Shown: positions 1 through 12,500 of the stretch, one piece after another
Layout: each line of letters begins with the position of its first letter
How positions within the stretch are numbered: the first letter of the stretch is position 1
NCBI GenBank assembly: GCA_027625915.1
Contig: JANTQA010000015.1
Span: 1,984,001 to 2,048,000 of the forward strand
Direction: 5' to 3'
Source of the DNA: Anaeramoeba flamelloides
Lineage: Eukaryota; Metamonada; Anaeramoebidae
DNA: 64,000 nucleotides
Program-made: the position numbers and the translations under genes
Notes under the pieces: generated by a model
Database searches by the model: none
The model's input: only the letters and a program-made list of their open reading frames with translations
What the model was told of the DNA's origin: nothing

Positions 1-225
1 ATCGATTATATAATCAAAACAAAAATTAAAAAAGGCTAAAGGTTATTTTCCAAGAATTCAGAAGAATAGAGTAAAATCTTTGATTTTGTGCGATAAAGTT
101 GGATTAATCACGGTTTTTTAATATTGCCACGAATTTATTGCTAATATCATGATAATACATGTTATCATCAAACCCTCTATTATTTATAATTTGTTTTATT
201 ATATTTATTATCCTTTTTGTATTAG
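1..225 (+). other. 3' part of a SEC24 intron, running off the left edge
   Basis: No exon is recognisable here. The segment ends in a T-rich tract and TATTAG at 214-225, followed by coding sequence in the Sec24 frame. Around 48-95 lies a half copy of hairpin module A of repeat family R4 (a GAATTCAGAAGAAT arm followed by AGAGTAAAATC), so this intron also carries repeat debris. The upstream SEC24 exons lie outside the window. Confidence 0.6.
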
Positions 226-1084
226 ATATACTAACCAAGAATCAAAAAGAAGAGTTAGAGTATTATCAAAATGTATTCCTACGACTGAGGTTATTGGGCA
301 AATTTTACAATCAATTGATATTCAAATATTAATGAATTATTATGTGAAACAATCCATTGAAGAAGGGTTAAAGGAGCCCTTGTTACTAATCAGAAACAAT
401 ATGATCCATCAATTAAAAACTATTTTTTCGTTATGGAACCAAACTCAAAACGAAAAGCAATATTCCTTAAATTATCAAAATTCTGTAAAAACGAAATCGC
501 CATTGCCTGGTTCACTGTCGCTTTATCCTTATTTTATAAATTCTTTTATAAAAAATATCTTGTTTACTGGAGATAAACAAATTAAAATCGATACAAGATC
601 AAATTATTTTTATAGACTAAGATCAAAACCATTAAACGAAATTTTATTAATTCTTTGTCCCCTGTTTTATAGAATTGACAATTTTAAATGGTCAACAAAA
701 AAAAAAGAAGAGGAAATTCCAGAAAGATTACCTTTAACAGCAAACAATTTATCCGATGATGGTGTTTTTGTATTGACTAATGGGGTGGAAATTTTATTTT
801 TTATTGGTTCAAATGCTCCATCTTCTTTCCTTTCTCAATTATTTAGTGAAATAAATGTTTTTCAAATTGAGCAATCAAAGCTATCACTATTAAAATTGAA
901 TAACACAATTAATCGTTCAATTCGATTCTTTTTAAAAATGTTAAAAAAAAAATCTTCTCAAAATATAATAACAATTATTAGACAAGGGGATAAAAATCAA
1001 AATAAAGTTTTTGATTTCTTAATCGAAGACCAAACTCAATTTTATCCCTCATATCAACAGTTCTTTGAAAAAATTATAAATTAA
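226..1084 (+). CDS. SEC24: Sec24-like COPII coat subunit, C-terminal exon (partial)
   Basis: Sec24 is the cargo-binding subunit of the inner COPII coat and acts with Sec23 at ER exit sites. The 285 complete codons match the C-terminal third of the family. They begin at the end of the beta-sandwich region with YTNQESKRRVRV, the counterpart of the GERRIRV stretch of Sec24. The all-helical domain follows (PLLLIRNNMIHQL, then LSLYPYFINSF and the conserved LRSKPLNEILL). A gelsolin-like domain comes next (LPLTANNLSDDGVFVLTNG, FFIGSNAP), and the protein ends near the family motif LIEDQTQFYPSYQQF. The exon starts at 226, after TATTAG, in phase 2. An ATG at 149 is in frame, but the residues it adds do not match Sec24 and lie in the intron. 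It is the only gene on this strand besides the RRM gene. Family assignment is strong; paralogue class cannot be told. Confidence 0.88.
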
Positions 1085-2845
1085 TTTGTAAAATACGTTT
1101 ATAAATTTTTTTATTTTAAATCCAAAGTTTTAAAATATTTCAAAATAAATAAAAATATATATCTTTCACAATAATTTCTGTGTTTTTTTTTTCTTTTTTT
1201 TTCAAATATTGGTTTTTATGCTTATTTTTAATTTATTAAAATTTGTTTTTTTTTTTTTTTTTTTTTTTTCTCAAAAGTTCAAATTTCATATATTTGATTA
1301 TATTTTTGTAATTAAGGTTTCTTATTTTTTAATAAGATTTTTATTTAACAATTTAATAAGATTTTTAATTAGGGGTAGAATAACTTTATTGTTTTTTTTT
1401 ATGCTTGAATTGAAGTAGATTGTGGAACTTTTAAATAAACTCCAATTCAACATTTTTAACACACCAAAATTCAATTTTTAGAAAAATTCTTATTAAATCA
1501 ATTAAAGAAGATTTACCAAATTAGAACCATTCACTAATTGAAATGTTAACACTTTTTTATAAATTACAATACTCACAAAACAATAAATAAATAATTATCA
1601 ATACAAATAAATTATGGGTGTGTTAAAAATTTTGGAGAGAGCTAAAACAAAAAAAAATGTCTTGGTAAATTTATTTAAATTCTATTAGGAATATGTCCTG
1701 ATCAAATGCAAGATATCCTCAAATAATTTTATTTTGAGTTCTATTTTCAACAACTCAACTTTAACCTAATACCAATCGTTGAAAAAAAAAATTACATCGA
1801 ACTAAACAAGTTAGGTAAAACAAAAAATTGAATGAATATAAAAAAAAAAAAAAAACGATGAAAAAATGATTTTTATATTTAACAAAAAGCAAATTTATAT
1901 CCAATTTCAATGAAATTGTATTATTGTGATTGTTTGAACTGTTTGAACTTTGTGGAAAATTTTGAATTGTAGTTTATTTTATAATTAACTCCATTTAATA
2001 GCGTATTCATTTTCACATATACTTGTTATTAATAAAAAGGAAATAACACTAAATTAGATAAATAGCGTTCAATAAAAGTATTTATTTTCATTTTTTTTCT
2101 TAGTCTTTATGTTTATCTAATTCTTTTTCATTAACCTGAAAATGTTTTTTATTTTTAAAGGTATTTTACTTTAAAATTAGCAAATATACACAAGATTTAA
2201 TATGATCTAAACATAATTGTTTAATTTTTCTTAACTGGCACATTTTAATATATTCAAGACCAAATCATCAAATAAATTCCTTTATAAACTGAAAGGGATA
2301 TTAATTAATTTAAAAATTATTTTAAAGATTATTTCGAAAAAACAAAAGCAAAAAAGACCCAAAAAAATGATAAAAAATGTTAATTTTACCCTTCTTTCTC
2401 GTAATTCAACTTAAAAGTATTACTTTTGGTTTATTACATGATTTCAAGAGTATACATAGTGCGGTAGGTATTGTAGAAAACATCCTTTTTTTTTTTTTTG
2501 ATTTGAGAAATAATTTAATATTTTTCAAGTTCACACTCACACAAAACAGTACTTGAAAATTAAGAAAAAAAAGTTGTAAATTGAAAAAATAAAAATAAAT
2601 AAAAAAAATTTTAATAGTCTTCTTTTTTTTCAAAATTTCCCTTCTTTAAAAATTTGGTTTCATTAAAAAAATGAAAAAGGAAAACAATATAAAAAGAAAA
2701 ATCAAAAGAGAAAAGAGAAAATAAAAAATAGAAAAGTGGAAAAGATCTGAATAATTATTTCAAAAATATAAAATATAAAAATGAGAAACATAAAAATAAG
2801 ATTATAAAAAAAAGTAAAAATAAAAAATATAAAATAAAAATAAAA
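1085..2845. other. Convergent intergenic region, no gene seen
   Basis: This lies between the 3' ends of SEC24 (+) and the CH-RasGAP-PH gene (-). It is very A+T-rich with long T and A runs (for example 1243-1270 and 1840-1855). Short open frames here have no recognisable domain. The only structured element is the R8 repeat at 1440-1640. Confidence 0.6.
1440..1640. repeat. R8 TIR element, copy 1
   Basis: A roughly 200 bp element with terminal inverted repeats: the left end is CTCCAATTCAACATTTTTAA and the right end is GTTAAAAATTTTGGAGAG, both bordered inside by the ACACACC/GGTGTGT motif. The interior shares stretches with the inverted copy at 40880-41130, such as ACCATTCACTAATT and CTCACAAAACA. 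There is no coding capacity. It is probably a MITE-like non-autonomous DNA transposon. Confidence 0.7.
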
Positions 2846-5800
2846 TTAATCCAAAATACCATTTTTAGCTTTATCTAACCAATCAAACCATACAAGCATT
2901 ACTTCTTCATTTGAAAAGGATAATAATAAATTTAAATAATTGATGGAAAATGTAAAATTTTTGTTTAAACCATATTCAAAGCTTAGATCACATTTTTCAG
3001 AAATTTTAAAAATCTGGTGAGGCTGGTCTTCCTCTGAAGAAGGCAGATAATCAAACAAGGCCAAAAGGTCTTCTTTCATTACGATGAATTGTCTTTTCCA
3101 AGAGGTGTTTTTCTTGCTCGAAGCGGAATATATCCAATCGTGTCTTTTCAGTTCGCCGCTGCCCCAGTTTCTGGTCCATTCCTTGAGATAGATTTCTGTT
3201 TCTTGGCTGGCTTGCAGCTGCAGGTTGTTATCGTTTTCAGATTCCTTTGTTTTCTTTGTTTTCAAAGAGATCATAGAGCTCAAGTAATTAATTTTCTCGA
3301 TCATTCTGAGCGATAACTGTAAATTCTTTCTGCTCGACTCCAATTTGGTGAAGTCATTGGTCACGATATTAAAGTTTTTCACATTTTTCAAATCCAATTG
3401 TGTGTATTCCTGTCCATTGAAATAGTTAATCAATTCGCCCGAAATGATATCCAAGTTTAATTCCGATGGCAAATTTGGAGAGAGGATGTTGTATATCAAA
3501 TAGTCTCTGATTGGCACGTTTGGCCTGAGGGGTATATTTTTCGAATCTTCGATTAGCACCTGCTCCTCGTTGATTTGGTTTTCGTCAGAGATTTTTTGGA
3601 TGTAGTTTGATCGATCGTTAAATTTGGAGGTGATGTATTCGTTCGCGAATTGCAAGCTTTTCTCCTGGTTGGTAAATAGCTTACCGTTGGCGATCTCGTT
3701 TAAGATGAGAGAGATCAATTCGAGCCCTCGTTTGGCGCTTTCGGATGGTGGGTGGTCGATGATGCCGAATTGGAAGGGGCTTTTGATCGCCTGGCAGAAA
3801 AAGTGTCGAAAAATGAAGCCGCCAATGGTGATGATTACGGAATCGGGGAATCTGGTGTTCACCTCGCGCTTTAAATTGATCCCAATAAAATAAAAGGACT
3901 TTGGCACCAGTGTCACAGTCGAGAAGATCGCTTCAACCATTTTATTGAGATATATCAGCAAATTGTTTTGGTTTTGCTTTAAAGCGCCCGTGTTGTTATT
4001 TAACCTTTCAGGCTCGATTTCGAAATTTAAGTTGGAATTGTTGCAAAGCTCTTGGATCGGGCCAGAAAGAATCCTTTTCACAAACTCGCGCCCATGGTTG
4101 TGGGTGTAAAATGTAACATTCAAAGAGGCCTGGTCGGATTCTCTGAAAAAGGATAGCGCAGACATTGTTCTAATAACCTCCTGTGCGATACACAGCTGAA
4201 CGAATTTCAATGACAGCCCGAGGAACTCCATTAATGATAAAGTGATATGGGCAATTTTTTCCAGGGACTCGGGTGTACTATTGTCACGATCGAAGCTCGC
4301 CGTTAAATAAATAATGTCGTCGTCAGATAAATAATTACTAAACAACGTTTTACCCTTTTCAACACACTTACTTACCAGGGGCAATTCGTCATTGTGATAC
4401 CTGGAAACCATCGTTTCGATTTTGTCAATGGATTCCTTAGGCAAAGTGTGCTTGCAAAGCTGCCTTAAAGTCGTGCCGATGGCTCTTTTTTTCGTTTCCA
4501 CCAGCACTTTTAAAATCAGTTCCTTGCTATTTGTTATTGTCAGCGAATTGAAAAGATTAAAGAGGAATTCAATTAAGGCTTCATCTGGTATATTCCCCGT
4601 GATGAATTTGTCAAAGACACTAAACATGGTTTTTTGTAAATTCTCCTTGCTATTAAAATCTTTGGAGTTGTTGGAAATGTAATTTGAGTCAACAAGCGCC
4701 AGCTCAATGATGGCCTTGGCCAATTGGAATTTGAAATTCTTCGTATACAGCGTCGAAATAAATAGGGCCTCTAAGGAGTCCTGGAAGGATTTCCCCTTGA
4801 AGTCCTTTTGTAAAAAGTTATTTTTCTGTAAGAGCCCAATGACCTCTTCCCTTATCCGAAACAAATCGGTGACCTCCCCGGGACGAAGTGACAGCACTAT
4901 TTTCTTGATCGAGTCCATCAATGTTAAATCATTTTGGATCACTCCATGTGAACGCAGCAGATCAAATATTGCCAGCAAGAGCGAATATTCTGATTCGTGC
5001 TGCGAGCTTGAGCTGCTCTCCAGCAAATTTGAGATGTTTTTGATTTCATCCTGGATGCTTTTATTTAATTCGTCAGTGATTAACGATTCCGATAGCGTTT
5101 TAAACAACGTTGAAAATTTTTGTCTGAGCATTTGGAACGCAGAGACGATCGAATTTGATAATTTCAAAAACTGATTCAAATTTTCCACCTCCGCAGTGTC
5201 AATCTCCGTGTTCATCAAGATCTTTGTTCCCGATTGGCTGATAGACCTCGTTTTTAAATTCGCACGATACTCTTTTTGAATTTGCTTATTGAGTCTGATC
5301 TTTCTCAACTCTTTAATTTGGATTTCAAATTCGTCCTTGAATTTTTGCTTCTTCTCAATTTCCCGATCAAGCTTTGCCTTGACTTGTGTTTGCACTTTGA
5401 ATTCATTATCCAATTTTTCAAAATGCTTTGGATCTAAAATTGTTGGCTCGCTTTTCTTTTCATTCAGATATTTCCTAGTTTCTAATAAAAATTCATGGAC
5501 ATCAGTTATGTTATTTGTTTCTGAAAATGCAGAATGTAAAATGGAGTCAATGTCAAGAAATTCCTCTCGGTGTGTATAAAATTTCTCTTCTTGATCTTGT
5601 ACCTGATCCTGATCCTGGACGCGTGTTTGTTCCTGGTTTATATTAAGGTTCATCTCTGATCCAACATCTTGGAATTCTGATTCAAATAAGTCCTGAATTG
5701 AATTTTGATTTTGATTTATATTTTGGTTTTGGTTTTGATTTTGTGTTTGTGTTTGGAATTGATTTTGTGTTTGGAATTGATTTTGTGTTTGGAATTGATT

Positions 5801-6833
5801 TTGTGTTTGGTATTGGTTTTGTGTTTGTGTTTGGTGTTTATTTACTTTCATTTGTTGAAGTAAGTTTTCAACAGAGTTTGTGCTTTTTGTTTGTTGTGTT
5901 TTGTATTGGTTTTGTGTTGTTGTTGTTTGATTATTGCGAATCTTTGATAAATAATTGTTCACATTGGAATATCCTTCCGTTTTTTTATTTCTCGAAAGAT
6001 ATGTATTTAAAACATTTGCCGTTTCTAAAGATGGCTTCCAAATATACAGCCTTGCAATAAGATCAACAAGAACAATTTCATCTCCCTATTTCAAATTTTT
6101 AAAGTTTTTTTTAAAAGAAAAGAGAAAAAAAAAAAAAGAAAAAAAATGTTAAAGAAGAGAGTAAGTTTTTTTTTTCTTTCTTTTTTTATTTTTCAAAAGA
6201 AAAGAAAAAAATTTTTTTAAAAAAAAAATTCGATTTGACAAAAAAAAATTTGTCAAAAAAATAAAATAAATTTAGCAAAACTACCAAAAGTTTTCTGTTC
6301 TTCTTAAAATTTTGAAAAAAATTCCAAATTAAAAGGCTTTTTGCCACAAAGGGTGGTAAATTGAAAATTTCGACAAAAATAATGAATAAAAAGTTTTTTT
6401 TTTCTTTTTGAGAAGAATAAAAATAAAAATAAATTTATTCAAAAGAAATCGATAGCCATACCTGAACGATTTTTTCATAAGAAATTGAGTGAGTAAAATT
6501 GGTTTTTTCTAAGGTTTGACAAAATTCAAATGCTCGTTCTTCTAATGTTTGCTTCTGGGTAACGTGCTGAAAAGAAACATCACTACAAATTTGGCCCAAT
6601 AGAGCAGTTAAAGCAACACAGTCTGACAGGTCCGATCCAAAGTTATTAACTGTGTTGGACTTCGCTTTTTTTAATTGAAAATTTAACCATCTTAAAAGCA
6701 ATTCAACAGAATCAATTTGCGTTAAGTTCTCCCCTGTTGATTTTGCAAGCACTTTATTTTTTGGATTAAAAACAAGCCGAATTAAAAGAGACTTTGTTTG
6801 TCTTGGGATTGTGGTTGCTGTTAAAGTATTCAT
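2846..6833 (-). CDS. CH-coiled coil-RasGAP-PH protein (two exons)
   Basis: This is a predicted Ras-family GTPase-activating protein tied to actin. Exon 1 is 6833-6462 (124 codons) and exon 2 is 6085-2846, both phase 0; the model is 1203 residues. Residues about 45-160 form a calponin-homology domain resembling the second CH of fimbrin (LLLRWLNFQLKKA, NNFGSDLSDCVALTALLGQI). The intron splits it: exon 1 ends SYEKIVQ and exon 2 supplies GDEIVLVDLIARLYIWKPSL. A Q/N-rich linker with 18-nt tandem repeats follows, then a charged coiled coil (about 345-405). The RasGAP domain (about 730-960) has FFRESDQAS, where the family carries the arginine finger, and FIFRHFFCQAIKSP, matching the FLRFxxPA motif. 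A C-terminal PH domain ends in VWFDWLDKAK. The ATG at 6833 is the first available; an acceptor-like AACAG at 6818-6822 leaves open an earlier exon with another CH. CH plus RasGAP recalls IQGAP, but I see no IQ motifs. Confidence 0.85.
5752..5815 (-). repeat. 18-nt coding tandem repeat (QTQNQF)
   Basis: Four near-identical 18-nt units encode QTQNQF inside the linker of the CH-RasGAP-PH gene, flanked by further QTQNQ and QNQN repeats out to about 5930. This is a probable site of length variation by slippage. The rest of the linker is Q/N/T-rich and likely disordered. Confidence 0.8.
6086..6461 (-). other. Intron splitting the CH domain
   Basis: A 376 bp GT-AG intron with donor GTATGG (after TTCAG at 6462) and acceptor AAATAG (before GGAGAT at 6085). 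It is phase 0. It is rich in A and T runs and contains a short unexplained motif, GCCACAAAGGGTGG, around 6343. Confidence 0.8.
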
Positions 6834-9533
6834 TAAATGAACAAGAAAAGAAATTAAAAAATTACAAAATTTTAAAGAAAAAAGTTGTGAATTTAAATAA
6901 AAAAAATGATATTTTTAGCCTAATTTCACACAACAAGAATCGAACAAAAATCTTAGTCACTTTTTTTACTTGGCAATACTACAGTTTTTTGAAACTGTTC
7001 CAAATTTTGAAAGGAATTACAAGATCAAAATCAATAACTTTCAATTTAAAAGTTTTTTATTATACAAACTTTGAAAAAGATACACTTTAAACAACTTTCC
7101 GCTTTACAGTTTTCACAAAAAGAGTTTCTGGTTTCTGAAATTTAACAAAAAGTTTTTCTTTTAGATAACTTTCAAACAATTCAATTAAATTGCAAAATGT
7201 TTTCTTTTGATAAGTATTATTTTTTACCCTTTTTGTGAACCTAATAAAAGTATTTGAAATTTGAAAAAATATGAATGAATATAAGAGACTGAAACCTTAC
7301 AACTATTCAGTCTGAAAGTTTGAAAAAGTCTTGAAAGTATTTGTACGGATTGTACTATTCTTGTCATGTTGTTTTACACTACTGTTATTTTCCAATTGAG
7401 AAATTAAAATTTTTATTTCAAGTTCGAAAATGGATAATAAGAATATTACTGTTACAATCAAATTAGAAGAGTAAAAATTTTGTCTTAGAGTTAACTCAGG
7501 AAGTTTATGTTATTGTCTAAAAATATCATTTCTAAACGATGTTGTAAAGATCTTTTGGGTTTTCTTCAATTTATAAACAAGAAAAATATTTTGGGAATGT
7601 GAACAAAAAATTTTCGTTTTTTAATCGGAAAATACTAGTATTGTTTTGTATAAAAGTTTGTGGCCCTTAAATCGAATTAAGTTATTGACTATTTGTAGGT
7701 TGATTCAATAAAATAGTTTTTCATTTAATAGTGAATTTAGGTGTATTCTTGAAAACTTTCGAGAATAATTAAAGGAGACAAAATTTCAGTAGGTTATCAT
7801 AGTTTAGATTTGCAAAATGGCTCTCAATTAGCATTCTTAGTTCAACCAATTATTGAAATGTTCAAGATACTCAAACAATTGTAGAGATAATCTTCATTAT
7901 GAAAAATACTACGCAACAAAGTAGTTTTAAGATACCACACTATACCCGAAAAAACAATACAAATAAAAAAATACCATCTCAAAGTCAATGTTTTATTTTT
8001 TGTTTTGTTTTTGACAAGGCTAAGGTAGTGGGTGTCTTTCTAATTGGAATATTTTTATGGTAGTTCTTTCATTTTCTGTAAAGTGTGATTATAAGTTCTC
8101 CAAATTTTTCATTTGTAGGTTTGATCATACGGTATTTTTGAATCAAGCACCATTTGAATACAACCAAAATTTCAAGAAAGAAAAGTTACACTAAAGGAAC
8201 GAATTACCTTTCAAGATCTTATATTTTCAGCTTTCAAGAGACAACTTATCTTACTAAGAAATTGAAAGCATTTTTCAAATGTTTTGAGTTGGGATACTAT
8301 CTTTTGTTTTTTTTAAATATTCAACTAGTATTCTTTTCTGAATCGGGGTCCAAAGCTTCACAATAGGATGGTATAAATTTATTTCAAAAAAGGAAATGAT
8401 CAAAAAAGAAAGAAAATAAATTTCAAATTTTTAAAAAGATCTTTCCTTCTTTACATATAATGATCAGGCTTGAAATCAAAAATAGTGGTTTCTTTTTATT
8501 TGTTTAGTACACTTTTCTATCAGTTCTAGTACACTTTGCAAAAACTTAGAGGTTACTAAACGTAATAATTGAAAAATTGCAAACACGTCAAGTACTAAAT
8601 GTTGTAATCTGATTTTTCAAGAAACTGTTTGAAATACCAAACTTGATCAAATTGAATACTAATATCAGAAATATAAACACGTAAAAATTTTACTTGATTT
8701 TTAATTTCCGTTCTCAACTACAACCATAAATTACATCCTACTTTTTTGAGAACTCACTTACTAAAGATAAATATAGTAAAGGACATCAAAATTTTTTCCC
8801 ATTTCTAATCCAAATACTAGAAAAGATTTTTTCAGGACATTGCAAGAAATTTTCAATAATTTTGATTGTTTATTAAACTCTTTATTTGAAAAAAAGCAAC
8901 AATTGACCATCATTACTTTTTTTTAAGTAATTTCTAATGTTTTTTCCATTTTCAAGGTTCGTCTATCGAAACAGTAAATTAAAAATCACTTGACTTTTGA
9001 ATACTTTTTGATACTTTTGAATTCTTGAAAATCTTTCAAACACTTCTAAAGGGTGAAAAGTCTTGTAAAAATGAAATTTTTGAAGACAAAATATGATTAT
9101 TAAAACTGAAAGTGCTTTTCAGGTGAAGATATTTCAAGATAAATCAAACCTTTAAAAAATTTTCAGACCATCTTTGATTGGGAAAAAAAAAAAAAGACTT
9201 TTGGTTTTAGCACTATTAAAACTTTGTAGTATTGCCTTTTAATTACGAACCCTAATGTGTAATGAGATTTTTTTATTAGACAAATTGAATCAAAGATGTT
9301 CAAAATACGTTAAACTGTTAAATATTTTATCAACAAAACAAAATAGTAAGATTTTGAGAATATAAAAAGATACCCTGAAAAAATTAACTGCAGAACATTG
9401 AAGTTTATCTTGTACACTTGTATTAGAACATATTTAAAGATAGTTATCTTCAAATTGATATATTACCCAAAAAATAACAAATTTCAAAAGAACCATTTTT
9501 TTACTTTATTTTTTCATTTCAGAACAAAAATTT
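6834..9533. other. Divergent intergenic region
   Basis: About 2.7 kb between the start of the CH-RasGAP-PH gene (-) and the start of the RRM gene (+), so it should contain both promoters. No domain-bearing frame was found on either strand. The sequence TTTTTTCATTTCAG at 9518-9531 directly before the RRM start looks like a 3' splice site, so a 5'-leader intron is possible. A short frame at 7431-7475 (MDNKNITVTIKLEE) ends at GAGTAAAAA and could be an exon, but nothing supports it further. Confidence 0.5.
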
Positions 9534-12500
9534 ATGACACAAGAACACAAAAAAAGAGTATTTGTTGGAGGTATTAGTTGGAAAGTAAAGAAAAATTTTT
9601 TTTGTTTTTGTTTTTTGTGTTTTTGTTTACTTTTTTTTGTAATCTTTTTGATTTCTTTTATTCTTGAAACCTAAATAATATATAGGCCACTGAAAATTCA
9701 CTAGAGAACTTTTTCTCTGCATACGGTAATGTTGTTGATTGTAGAATTATTATTGATCATGAGACAAGCCGTTCAAAAGGGTAAATTTCTTTTCAAATGA
9801 AATTTTTATTTTTATTTTTTTTTTTATTTTTCTTTTTTTTTTTTGTTTCAAATCCCTTTTTCATAATTTTTCTTTTCTTAAATTTTTTTTATCAAAAGAT
9901 TTGGTTTTGTGACCTTTGAAACCGAAGAAGCCGCCACTAAAGTCAAAACACTTGGTAACATTGAATTCCTTGGAAAAATGGTTTGATTAATTTTCTTTTC
10001 TTTTTTTTTTTGTGTCCTTTTCTTTTGTTTTTTTTCTTTTTTTTTCTTAAAACGCCAATTTTTTTTTAATGTTTAGTTACTACAAACCCCAATTTCATAA
10101 AATATTCTTTAAAAATCGATTGATCCAATTTTTGTGAGAGAAATATTTTCAAACAACAAAGACTAGACAACATATTTTGTCAAATAGAAAACTTTTAACC
10201 ACATTAAAGAATTTGCGAAACAAACACAAACAGAATTTAATCTCACCGTTCGGGAAAAAAAGTTCAACACGTTTTTTCATTGGGAACCTTCATCGAACCT
10301 GAAAATGAAAAGTAAAATCAATTAAAAGAAGAAACAAATTAACTTCAAATAATAATCCATTATATTATTTTCAATCAAACAAACACACTTTAAATCTACT
10401 TTCTTATCGAAATTGTTGAGTCGTTTTGGAGATCCACAAATAATAATCAATTTTTTCAACAAATTTTTAAAAATCGAAAAATCAAATAAAAAACTCAGAA
10501 CAAAAGATAGTATTATAAAAAACTGTTATTGTGCTGAATCCTTCATTTTCTCTTTCTTTTTTCTTTTATTAATTGGATCTTACTTTTCATTTTCAGATTC
10601 TATTAATGGTTCCCAATTAAAAACCGTGTTTCACTTTTTTTCCATAATGGTCAAACAGATTTATTAAAAGTTCTTACTTTTTTTATGAAAGGAAATTTGA
10701 TAATTGTTTTCTTTTATTTTTTAATAACAATTTAATTTAGAATTGAATTTGGTTTAACTATTCATGAGTGATCCACTTAAATTAAAAAACAAATGTGATA
10801 TTTCAAAAGAAAAAATCAACAAAGAGAAAAATAAATTACTTTAAAAAAAAAAAAACAAAAAAAGTCCTCTCTTTTTTAAAAGAGCACTATTATTCAAATT
10901 TGGAATAGCGATTTGGGAAAAGTAAAAAAAAAAAAAAAAGTTCAAGATTTTTTATTGTAAAAAGTATGAAAATCACAAGCAAGATCAATTAAATGAAGAA
11001 ACAAATTAACACCAAAGAATAATTGGCCATTTTATTATCAACCAAATCAATAAATATAATTGATATCCCCTTCATATACAAAATCCAATCTTTTTTCTTT
11101 GATCTCAAAAATAGATTAATTTTTGACAATTTGTAAATAAAAATTCAGATTTCTTTTATGTTCAAGGAAAATAATTGTATTTAAAATAATTCAGAAATAA
11201 TTAGAATTTTGAACTTTTTCTAAATTTGGAAAGTACCATGTAGTGCCGTCAAGTGTCGACGAGTGCCATCAAGTACCGTGGAGTTCCTAGCGTTTCTAAA
11301 ATTCAAAAGAATTGAGAAAAATCAAAGATTTTACTCAATTCTTTTGAATTCTGGAAAAGCTAACGGCGTTTTTTTTTTACTTTGAGAAATAAAACGAAAA
11401 TTATAGAAAATTTCGGTTTATTTCTCAAATGATAAAAATTATTGGTTTATTTCTCAAAGTAAAAAAAACCTAACGAAAAGTGCCGTAGAGTGCCTAGCTT
11501 TTCCAAAATTTAAAAGAATGGAGAAAAATCAAAGATTTTACTCAATTCTTTTGAATTCTGGAAAAGCTAACGGCGTTTTTTTTTACTTTGAGAAATAAAA
11601 CGAAAATTATAGAAAATTTCGGTTTATTTCTCAAATTATATAAATTTTCGTTTTATTTCTCAAAGTAAAAAAAACCAAACGGCAAATAAGTGGAAACAAC
11701 AACTCCTCCATTAAATAAAAAAAAACAAATAGACTAATTTTTTCAAGAAATATAATAACTAACGAATCAAAGAAAAATCACTAAAAGCCGTTTTAAAAAA
11801 GTGTGACCAAAAATTTTTGTTAAAAAAAGCCCTAAAAATAGGTCTACCGGAGCTTATCAACCTTTTTGTCACATTTTTTTTAAACCAATTTACTATAAGA
11901 ATGTATTAATCTTAAAATGGACTATTAAATACAATAAACTTTGTTTCTGTCGAAGGTTTAGAAAAAAAAATTGACAGAATCAATTATTTGACAAAATTGA
12001 TATTTTTAAAGAATAAATAAGAAATCAATAGAAGAATACATATATTGGAGAATATTTGATATAAACTAGATTCCAAAAATTTGGACACAGTTTAAACAGT
12101 TGAAAGAACATCATTACTGTACTTTAAATTCAAATTGGAAAGAATTTTGATTTTACAAACAATTTCATTTTTTGTCTTTTTTTTTTTGTTTTCATTTCCT
12201 TTTTTGCAGTTACGTAATCTGTTTCGTTAGATCTCGAAATTTTTTTTCAATGATTGATAGAAGGTTAGTGTTGAGTTTGTTAAATTGGAAAATCAAATAC
12301 AATTGGTAGATGGTATCTTATCATTTGATCGATCAATAATTGTTGGTGAAATTTCAACAAATTTACCAATACATTTTTTGTTCCGCTCGTTTCATTATTT
12401 TGGACACACCTGTTTTTATTTTTGAGTTTTAAATTTTTTTCTTTTATTTGGATGAAAATGATTACTTATAAAAACATTAATACTGTGTTACTTTAATGTA

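Noticed and set aside
149-225. In-frame ATG upstream of the Sec24 exon
   Set aside because: The extra residues do not align with Sec24, while the splice acceptor at 221-225 gives an exact family match.
7082-7140. Cys-rich minus-strand reading SFCENCKAESCLKC after a TTTCAG
   Set aside because: Only about 18 codons, no zinc-finger spacing that continues, and no phase-compatible neighbour.
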